A stretch of 64,000 nt of DNA from Actinernus sp. WN-2022 (taxonomy: Eukaryota; Cnidaria; Anthozoa; Actiniaria; Actinernidae): assembly GCA_030867875.1 (NCBI GenBank), contig JAOWCC010001501.1:22255036-22319035 (forward strand). Reading direction: 5' to 3'. Both the position numbers and the translations under genes were made by a program. Positions 37,701 to 49,300 of this stretch are shown one piece after another. The notes below the pieces were generated by a model. The model had not been told where the DNA came from. It saw nothing but the letters and a program-made list of their open reading frames with translations, and did not search any database. Position 1 is the first letter of the stretch, and the number at the start of each line of letters is the position of its first letter.

Positions 37701-40308
37701 CTGATCAAAGCCAGGTCCCGGCTAATCCACAGATCGAATTGGAATTTAGCGTATTGGTTTTTGCGGAGGGAGGAAAACCCTTGGAGCAAGGGCAAGATAC
37801 ATGTACCAACAAACTCAACTCACGTATGGCGCCGCGTCCGGGAATCGAACTCCTGGGCCACAGAGGTGAGAGGCAAAGCAATTAACCACTGCACCACCAG
37901 GGCTCCCCAATAGAGAACCACGTGACATAAGATCCAAGATGGCAGTGGGAAATTCAAATGAGAAATTGGTCCATAATCGACATCTAGTGTACAATTAACA
38001 GGAAACTAACAGCATTAGATTTAGGTATCCATAACCAACATTTGAGAATATTGTTTTTCAGGTTCCCTTTAATGGAAGGAGGGGAAGGTGAGAGCCTGCA
38101 CAGAAGGCATACAATTTATAACTTCCCCCTCCTTCCATTTTTCCTCGCCCCAGGTAACCCAATCCAAAAAATGAATGGAAAACCCAACCAGTGCCACTAG
38201 CAGGCTCTACTGAAATGTAGTCCAGTACTGATTAGAGGGTTGGGTTGTGCAACATGTTTATATACCTTGCTTCAGCCACTTGACTTTAGCCACAGACTGT
38301 GAGAAATCTACATGAATACGTCGATCATCAATGAGAACATTGTCCATTTTAAAGTATGCCCTCTCACAATCCTCTGCCTAAAACACGGAGAGTAGTTTAG
38401 TGGCTTTGATAATAAGTATGGTGTATGTATTGGTATAATACAGAACCCTGATAACTCTAACCCTCAAGGAAAATAAACAGTAATGGGAGTTCGAGTTATC
38501 GAATGTGGCATTAAATTAAAAATTGACACTCGTTCAAGAGGTTTGAACAGTATTAACCTTCTATCACTAACGTGTATTATTGAATACACTTACATGTACT
38601 TGAACTTAATTCATAATAAAGTGTTTTCTAAACCTTTCTCTGGTATTGCTGTTCATCCTAGCATGGCTGTACAATGAGCTTGAGTTAGTGGGGATAAATC
38701 AGTGGGAAATTGTCCTCAGGGGATCCATAATCGTTTTTGAATTAGCTAAAAGTTATCCAGGGTAATTAACTGTAATAGAGTGAAAACAGCCTTTAGTTAG
38801 AGTTAGTGATCGAAGTTAAACCAGGGTTTGAGATTCTACCACATAATCAATTTTCCCATTAATACACCTAAGAAATTTTATTTGTTGAATACCATTTTTT
38901 TTCATTGTTGATCATAAATAATATTAATAGGATAATTGTGCAAACAGCCATGTTATGAGTACATGTAATTCCTCACTAAGTATTACCATTAAAGTGCCTT
39001 ATGTACATGTCTGTTGGCATCTTGTCTGGAGATATGCAAGGCATGTAAAGGGTATCCCTGGTTGATAGACTGCTTGTGGCCCTTTCTTTGGTGAAACACC
39101 AGAGGAATATCAGAGCTAAAGTTGCTGTGTTATGGTAGCTGCACAAGGGCTGGCACAAGGGCTGGGGCAAGCACCAGTAAAGCCCCCCATAGGGTGACTG
39201 ATTAATTAGTAACTTCCACTTGCCCCAGCTATCGCGTGACTGCCATAACACAGCAACTTTACCTCTGGTATTCCTCTGTTTTTTTTTGCCAAAGAACAGG
39301 CTGCAAGCAGTCTACAGGTTGAATGAGATTGGACCTGAAAATGAATTTCACCTAGAGTATACAAGTATGTACAATTATGTTTAATAAAGACTTACGTTTT
39401 CAAACTCTATGAAGCATACTGTAATGAATCTCCAGTTTTTTGTTCTCGTATGACCTCGCAGCTAAAAATTAAAAAATTATGTTACCATACTCTGCTAGGT
39501 TTTGCCAAACAGTATAAACATACACAACAACACATACAATGTACTACTGTCAACTCTCTCTTAAGCGACCACCCTTGGTGCACAGACAAAGTGGTCGCTT
39601 ACGGGAAAAAGCAACACAGGTAGCCCAAGTGATTGCTAAACAGATCAGACTTCTAGCACAGCTCTAGCACGCTGTCACCATAACAACATAGCTAATAACG
39701 GGAGTTCTAGCTCACGTTTTTCCAATCTTTTTTAGTTTCTTATCTGTCAGCGCCATTAAAAATTGAACTTTGTGGTATCTGAGTAATGATTTTCTAAAAA
39801 TACAGTACAATCTACTTTGGTGGTCGCTTATCGAAAACAAAAACAATAGAAAGTGTCGAGACTAAAAAGTGGCTGCGGTCGCTTAAGAATTTTTGCGATG
39901 GTCAGTTACGAGAGAGTTTTTACAACAGAATTTGACTGAGAAAAAACGGTTCTTTGGTAAAGTGGTCGCTTATGGGAGGTGGTCGCTTATGGGTATATTA
40001 TATTATATAGTATATTATAGTCTCACTGGTCCAGCCTCTAGGTTTTGCCAAAGAGTAACACAAAATCTTGGAAATACACAAAAACATACTACAATGTAGT
40101 TTGACAGGTCCAGCCTATAGGTTTTATCAACCAAAACAGCATCTAGCCGCATGGGAATCTAGTCTTGTTGTGAACTGGCTTATGTTCAATGCTCCCAGCT
40201 TTAATATAAGCATGGCAATGCAGCTAAAACCTATCTATGGGAGTGATTTTGACCATTGTAAAGTCCAAACTTCGGTCCCTAAGGGGAACTTGTGGATAGT
40301 CAGCAAAT

Positions 40309-40339
<31 letters not shown>

Positions 40340-43300
40340 GGTTGTTTGTTCAACACTGGTAATAGTAATGCAAGGTTTAGTATTCAAATCCCCTTTTTTG
40401 TCTGCTACTTTGAGCAATCAATCGTTTATTTATACTTGTAATGCCAAGGAGCTAAAACTTGTTAAAACGTGCATGTGTTATTAATCTAAAATATGTAAAA
40501 AAAAAATATACATGTAAATATTATGATTGTATACACGACTCATCATCTAATCAGTTAAAACTATTAAAATGATAACGGCAGAAGATCAACTAAAAACATT
40601 TTACAATAAAATAATGTCCTCAAAATAGAAAACCATCGAAAAAATACATTTTATTCAATAATTTGTAAAGAATTTATTTATTTTTGATCAAACTAACTGA
40701 TTAATTTGAATTTGAAAAATATTGTATGTGGGGAAAGTTCTCAAATTTGTGATTGAAAGATCTTTTGTTTTCTCCCTTTCTGATAATAATAATGATTGTG
40801 TTGTCATTACCAGCACTCGGACCTAACATTCATATTACCGTATTTACCCGTGTATAAGCCGCACCTTTTCACCCAAAATTTTCGTTCAAAATCGGGGGTG
40901 TGGCTTATCTACGGGAACATCTAGAAAGGAGACCCAACATTAACATATATTTACATACATATATTTACATACATGTATCATGAACCTGAATGAAGCTTTT
41001 ATTATGCGACGGTGTGTATATTACAATCAGGTTCAAATCGCATCCGATTGTGTAATATAGCAATTTAAGCATAATCATTGAAAAAAAAAAAAACACTTTC
41101 AAAGAGTTAAAGCAAAAACTCTTCTAAGACCCACCTTAGACCTAATATATTAGAATTTCGTGAATATTTAAACGTGATTAAGCTTATTTACCTTCCAAAA
41201 CAGGCTGATTCGCAGCGGTTGTCAAAGCATGCATCTAAACAACCAGGCATTCTTCGCAATTTTACATGTGGGAGATTGGCACTAGTTAATGAAAATCCAA
41301 GATGGCGGACCTGACCTACTCGTGCAAGTATTGTTTCGCCAGAAAACCTTTCTTGCTCTAGCGATTAAAGGAAAGCGGTTACTTGGAATTGTTGTTAGTA
41401 AATTGGGGAATAAATGTGGAAGAATTCTGGAGTGATTTAAAGACTGCAGGTTAAAATATGCACAAGAAATGACAAGGCAAGTTGAACCATAATTATTCGA
41501 ATTTCAATCGAATTAAAGTTGTGATTATTTATTTATGACAATCTGATGAAGTTTTGCTTCAAGTACGAGTGTTTATGAACTCCAACAAAAGATTATTCTT
41601 TTTTTGAAGAAGTTTGGCATCAAGTACAAGCGTTTATGAACTCGGACAAAAGATTTTCTAATTATTTTTTGTATTTTTCAAAAAAAGTAAATACGGTAAG
41701 TGGTTTCTTACGTCTTGATTGTTCCAAATCTTGAAAATATAATCTCCAGGTCTTCATCTACTGTTGCAGGATTAAGTTTGCACACAAACAGCACATTATC
41801 AGGAGGTTTGATATCTGCATCTGGGATGTCCCCAACCTAGAGAAAAGCAATTACCGGTATTATAATTTCTCTGCACTCCGAGTGTTTATCCACATACAAC
41901 AGAGAAAGACTACTGCAAATACCCATGTCTAGACTGCACTTTTTTGGAGAAAAACAAGTTGGGGATGCATGTGGCTTATACATGGGTACAAGCAAGAAAA
42001 CACTCACTGCAGGACCCTCCTTAAAAATTCAAGATGGTGGACCATGGACATACTGGTCAGTAGACACATGCAATTATTAGCCTTGTGCACTCTCTTGTAC
42101 TTAAGAGGTTCCTTGAAAAATTATGTTATTAGCTAATGGGGAAATAATTAAAGCAGAAGAAATCTGGAGTGATTTAAATACAGCTGGTTAAAATACGCAC
42201 AAGAAATGACCAAAATGGAAGTTGCAATAGCAGTTGGCATGAATTGGAATGACGACAATCTCTTGAAGACATTCTCCAAGAGCTGCTTCTACAGAAACCC
42301 CTGAGCAGTTGGTATAGGCTGACCATTATTTTGAACAACTACATTGAATGCAATTTTATATTAATTCTTGCAGTGATAGCCACCCTAAAAAAAAAAAAAA
42401 TTTTTTAGCAAAAAAAAAAAATGCGTAGCCCCGCCCCATCAATTGGTCCATCCCTTTGATATGATAGGAAAATCGGCTCAACCACAATTTCTGGGAAGCT
42501 CCACCCACCCGTCCCTTTGGTATATATATGTAAGCAATGAATAACCATTCAATTTAGGGTGAAACATGAGGGGGTGGGTGGGAATTTCCCAGAAACCATG
42601 ATTGAAACAGAAAATGTGTGCCATGTAATACATGCTTGCATGAACTTGATACGCAGGCACACCTGAACATGGCATGTCAATGTCAGGTTGTCATGGCAAC
42701 CAAACAAAACCACTGTGAACTGGCCATGTTGGTTTTAATTGCCTAGCAACCAATAACAATGTGATGTGTGTGGGCAGATGGGTAAAAACTAAATATTTTT
42801 TATTTCTATAAATAAAATATTTTACTTGGACAACTGTAAACCATGAACTCAAGGTTATAGAAACCATTGTTGTTCTTTTTTATCACTTAAGCCTTATCAA
42901 AATCATCATGATTGTAATTCTAGAGAACATTACTGGAAAATCTTAGAAACTTTTAAGCTGCTGGTTTATTGAAAAGAGGATAGCTATATATATACCACTG
43001 AATGATATCCAAATGAAATTATAAAAACGTTTTTCTGCAAAGCCTTAAAGGGCATCTCTCAACCAGTGTGCAATGCATGCATCTGTTATTATATCTGGAA
43101 ATGTTCAATTATCTGCTGTCCAAAGCATACAATGTATGTCATTCAGTTGAGTTTCAAAAGTCACTGACATATATTATACAATAATAAATAAAGCCTAACA
43201 AGTCCCATTCCTTGTTTTTCACTAAGTTTTCAAGAGATCTGAATTTTGGGATGGTAGCCACTGGGATTCTGCAATGTAGACTGGTTGGGAGTGACTTTTT

Positions 43301-46300
43301 AATCACTATTCTCAGCACAAAGTAATGATTATTAATTTTCAAAATTTTGAAACTGTACTTTACCATTTCAAGGAGTTGAGCTCCAGCCTTTTCTTCTCTC
43401 TCTTCTATCATTTCCTCTACCTGCTCCATTGTCTTGCCTTTGGCATCGTCTATCTCTTCATCAGCACCTATAAGTCCACTCTGAAAAGACAAAACAATGA
43501 AGAATTGGTTTTATATAATTAATGATTTGCTATGCACCTTAATATAATTATGGTCCTTTTAGTAAAAACATTTATTATAGGACTGTGATATAAATTTACC
43601 ATAATTTTTATAAGGTCAAATTCGAGGGAAAATATGGAGCTGTAATACCCACCAGACGTTCCATATTGCCCTGTAGAATACCTGTTTGACATTCCATGCC
43701 ACTACCTTATGATCTGACACTAGAAACTGGTTTATCAAGTTCCCTTCAATTGTCACACTTCTTTCATTAAAACATGTAATTGGCTTCCGTGCATGATTCG
43801 TCATCATTGATTTCCTTTCAGATTCTATTTTCCTGGCTCCCTGGGCAAAAAGATGAATTCTGGGACATTTTCATTGATGATAACTGCCCCCCCCCCCCCC
43901 TATGCCACTGATCTAAATGTAGTAGTAGTATAACTTTATTTAAGCACGCTAGCCCTGTCAACAGCAGCTGATTTACACAAGGGGCGTGACAGAAATATAA
44001 AATTTACAAAATATAAAAATATATTATGAATATAGATAAAAATAAAATGTTTGAATATTATGTAATAATGATTAAATATTTTTATAGCTGGTATTTTTGA
44101 GCGGCAATTTTAGTCTTGAAAGAAGGGAATGAGTTGGAGTCCCTAATTTCATTATGGAGCGAGTTCCATATTTTAGCCCCACTGTACGAGAAACTCTTTT
44201 TCATACTTTCGGTTTTGGGTAAAGGTAACTGCAGTGAGGAATTGGAGCCCCTAAGATTGTATTCCGTGACCTCAGATTTCTGTTTAAACAGATCTATAAG
44301 ACAAGTTGGGGCTTGACCATTTATGACTTTGTACATTTGTTTCGCCTTATTTTTAGCCCTTCGAGTTTCAAGTGTTTCCCACCCTAGAGCATCTAATGCT
44401 TCAAGGTGGGGAGCATCGTTTCTCAAATTCAATATTATCCGAGCAGATCTATTCTGTAATATTTGCAAACGTTTGGAGTGTCCGTGTCCAAATGCTTTCC
44501 CTTTACTGATTGTACCTAAAGTTAACGATTGAACCTGGATTTAATTATTGGTATTATTAATCCTGTCTTTATTCATCATGATTGCAATTAAGATGGGGTT
44601 CTGTTCATCACTTGAGTTCATATTACCTCAAGTTGTTCCTTGGTTGGTTCAGGTGAGCGATCTGGGATGGGAAGTCCTTTAGGGTCATCAAATGGGTCAT
44701 CTAGAATAACTGTATGGCTTATCCTAGTAAAGTTGGATTGATAAATGATCTTAGAGTAAGAGTAATACTATACCTTTGTTAGACAATGAAATAGTACTCA
44801 TCTAAAATTCAGTAAAAAATTAAATGCCATTGCATAAACGTAAATCGTTCCAATGTCTTTTTTATTTATTTAACATAATTAATAAATACTGACCAATAGC
44901 TAGATTTTTCTACTGTAGTTTAAGGGCATTCAATAATAACAATAATAGTTATGACAAAAGCTTAGAAATTTCTGCAATCTGATTGGCTAAGAGCGGTATT
45001 TAAGCGTAATAGTGAAATTACAAGCTCCAAGGAGTGACATTTCAAGCCCACGTCTGTTAAGTCAGAAAGTTCATAAATGCTGGTACATGAAGCAAAACTT
45101 CTTCAGAGATTGTTGTCATTCCAAGTCACACCAAATGCTATTGCAACTTAGAATACAGTTACAACTCACTTTATTTTAACCTTTCTGGCAGTCTACAGAA
45201 TTCTACTTCTTTCATTCCCCAATTAACTGACAAGATTTTCAAGGTACCTCACAAGGTACAGTGTACAATGTATCATGCAAGAGAAAGCGAGGTTCCTATA
45301 ATTATTCCCTCGAGTCCCTAAAACACACAGCAACACTTTGCGTTGACGGTTACAGGCCCACAGTACACAAAGCGAGCCAGAACCACAATGAACTAACTGT
45401 GTCTCCTGACAGTTTATTTTACCCTAATTATCATAACAGCTCTCCAGGCCCTCTCATCCACATAGTAACATTTCTCTTTGCACTACCAATTCATAATACT
45501 CATTGTCCGTTACAAGAGATATACATTTTTCTGGCGAAACAACAGGTGTGAGTCAGGTCCGCCATCCTAAATTTTGAAGTACGGGCCTGGGGCAAGTGTT
45601 CGTGATAAAATAGAATATATATGCTAGCACCCGCATGTAAGCCACACACCCAACTTTGGCCCTTGTTTTTCTCCAAAAAGTGTGACCTATATGCCGGGTA
45701 TTTACTGTCAGTACTACTTTTCCTTGTGCATGCTGGGTCCAGCTCTAGGGCCCAATTCCTCACATATCTACCCTTACCATAAAGACCCATGTATAAGCCA
45801 CACCAATAGACCCTATGCATAAGTCCTGGTAACTAGCATGTCAACGAGGCCAGTAGGTCCTCTGGAATGTTGAAATTGAAGCGCCCGGGGAGATTGTGAA
45901 ATGCACTGAAGGAATGTTCAGTGAAACAATGCCGTTAATTTGCTATGCGCCTGGCTGGTTGTACTATAAAGAAACATTTTTCAACTAAACAATCATGTTC
46001 AACACGTTTCACACTTCCTGCTAGCATTTCAACTTCAACATTCCAGAGGACCTACTGGCCTCTTTTTCGTGTTGTGACCGCGCGAGTTATGCATAGTGTG
46101 TATAGATAATCCACACCCAATCTCGAAAAAAAGTGAGGTTTAAATAAATGGTAATTTATGCAAATTTGTGCTACCTTTTCTATGTTTTCCCGTAGATAAC
46201 CCGCACCCCTGATTTTGAATGGAAATTTGGTGGGAAAAGGTGTAGCTTTTCCAGTAAATTTCGTAGCTGATAAAATATTATAATTATAAACAAATATTTG

Positions 46301-49300
46301 GCATAAATACCAAGTGATATTTCTCAATATTATTGTTTGTAACATCACTCTCCACTTCAGGGCTCATGATTTTATGGACAATTTTGAAATATCACTTGTA
46401 TACCGGTATTTATGTCAAATATCAATATGAACCATGCTACATATAATAACGATAATTATGATGATTATCATAATAACAAAAACAATAAGACGATAACAAT
46501 AATAATGATAATAACCTTATGTCTTGGAAGGGCCTATTATTGTCATTGCAGATAGTTTCACTAATCTTGTCCAGGATTTCAAACCCTTCAGACACCTCAC
46601 CAAAGACAGTATGAACACCATCAAGATAGTCCAGGCTGTCAGCCAATGTGACAAAGAACTAAAGGACCAAAATGGTGCAATAATAAACAATTTTTTATTA
46701 ATACAACTTGGCATTTGAGTTCAAATACATAATAGTACAGGCCAAACCAAATGCAAATACAAGATCTTATAAACCATCAAATATTTTCTCGCACATGTGA
46801 TTGGTCGAATGAGTCATATGACCCAATATTTTATATCCGCTAGTGGGAAATATCAGCAAATACACCTTCTCTGAGCATAATAAGCAAACATCAAAGAAAA
46901 CATATATTTGATGATAACAACAATAACCTACATTGTGGCATTGAAATATGCCCTGATATTAATTTATTCTTGGACATTATCGGATCCTAGAAACTCAGTT
47001 TACCTGGAGCTTCGAGATTTGCTCTCGGGAACTGTTCTCTTCTCGGATCAGATAATGTCTGTAGACGAAATATCAGGGCATATTACAATGCCACAAATAG
47101 GTTATTGTATTTATATTACACGGGTTAGAAACCGGTTTATTTTAACAACACTTGAAGGGTTTCATAAGTACACAAAAATAATAGTTTGAAGTTGAATCGA
47201 TTTAATTACCTGTGATCCATGCATGTTGTCTCCATTATTCACCATAGATACAGTTCCTTTGTTCTTGTGTTTCAGTCTTGGTTTCACTTCTGCCTCAAAA
47301 AATTTTGCCTGCTCTCCATACACAACTCTAAATGAAAAAGTGCAATGATGAAGAATTGGTAAATGCTTCTAATGCTGTGGGAAAGGCAATTAAGATATTA
47401 AAAGCCATCTCAATAAAATGTTTTGTTTCAACCACCTGACTGACCCAATTTTATGGAAAAGTAAAACAAAAAGATTGATGAATAATTTCATAACTGCACC
47501 TCTTTGCCAAGCTCTCTGTGTTTTAGTTACCATACTTGCTTTTCTCATGCAAATGATCAATCCACAACCAGTAGAGGAAAAGTAGTAGAGGGAAAAATAG
47601 TTGAGGAACACATGAAAATTTTAACTAGTCAAGGCAATCAAATAAAACACTTTACTCGGATGTCCTAATAAGTCCAATATGAACTTATATTTTTCTGATT
47701 TACACACTCACTTCTAAATAATTACAAATGTACCTGAAGACTGATTCTCCTCCTTTCCCAGTTCCTGTTGGGTCACCTGTCTGGGCTGTGAAGTTTCTCT
47801 AAAAATTACACAAATTAAGTAAAGTATCAGGATTGTCAGTAGAAATTGAAACAAGGGTTACATTTCATGTTCAGAGTTTCCATAAATTCTCATTTTTCTT
47901 CACAAACCACCACACGATTTTGGGCCAATAAACTACATTCATTATTTTGTAAGCACAGCTATCCCCTTTCTTACCACCCTGCCTATGGGATTTTGAGGAA
48001 CATGTACATTGTAATGGCCCATGTTAACTGACACAGTCCACAAGGAAAACAGAAAACAAGACACAAAACAACTAAGTCAATACTAATTCAAAAAGCAGTC
48101 CCTGTTTACAGTATAACAAGGCAGCATAATTTGTGCATGTGGAAAGGTTGCCTAAAAAGTAAGTAACAATGGTGTGTAATATTAATTAATGATAATAGTG
48201 AAGGGTGTCTGGGAGGGGTAGAGGGTGGGTTGGAGTAGAGGAACAGAAGTGCAGAGGGGAGGTACATTAAGCAAAGGGGAACAGAGAAAAGGGAAGGGAG
48301 AGGTACAAAAAGATAACTAAATCCATTAATTATTTTTAATTTGTGACTCTTCAAAAAGAAAGGATACCTTTTTAGAATGAATATCTGACCAAAAATAACC
48401 TAGTGTATGGTAGGATGCAAAAAATAGAAAGGTAGAAAAAATTGTAGCACCCCCAATGGTGAACTTGTGACTGCAAAGTGTATTTTAGTGTGTTCTCAAG
48501 GGTAAACATGTTAAAAGTTTAAGTTATTATTGCTGTTGTGATAGCCTGTAAAATCATGTGATCAATGACATCATCATTACGATATCACCACTAAATGATT
48601 TATGGGAGCCCAATACCATGTCTGTCAAAGTTTGAGCCGCCTGGAACATACATGTTCAAGTGAGGGAGATACGAGCATGCTCTTAAAATCACATAACCAA
48701 TGACAACATCCTTACAACATCACCCCTAAGTGATTTATGGAGACCCAATACCATGTCTGTCAAAGTAGGCAGACTAGAAGTAGGAGGAGACAAAGCCAAC
48801 GGCTTATAAACGTCCGACCTCCCGCACTCTAGACCGTGCTCTACCAACTGAGCTAACCAGTGAGGCGGTTGCTAACCAGTGAGGTGGATACAAGGTAATA
48901 TAATATAATATATAGATACGAGGTAAACCATTGAAGGGCATGAGGGTCTGCTCCATAGAGTTTGAGCTTTTTCTTTTTGATGATCGACCATGTCGAAAGC
49001 CTCTTTTAGATCCAGAAATAACACTCCATTCAGCAGCTGGCCATTGTCAATATTTAGGTACCATTCATTTGCAGCTTCGAGAAGAGTTTTTAAAGTTAAG
49101 TGCAGCAGTCTGAAGCCATGCTGAGAGTCTGTAAGGAAATTATTTTCAACCAAATATGTATAAAGTTGGTTGAATACAATATTATTTGAGTTTGTAAAAT
49201 TCATGAATAATCAATGAGGGTGAAAACCAATCCCAGCTCAGTACCGGTATTCAGATCACATGCACAGTACTGTAAATCCCAATAAAATTATTAATGAGTA

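Noticed and set aside
40068..40484. 138-codon plus-strand ORF and the antisense 60-codon ORF
   Set aside because: Both run through the T/G homopolymer tract and have no homology-like motif.
45261..45551. 96-codon plus-strand ORF
   Set aside because: Lies in a MITE-related stretch and shows no recognisable motif.
48785..48866. A functional tRNA gene on the minus strand
   Set aside because: The A box is good but the B box and T arm are degenerate; better explained as a SINE head.
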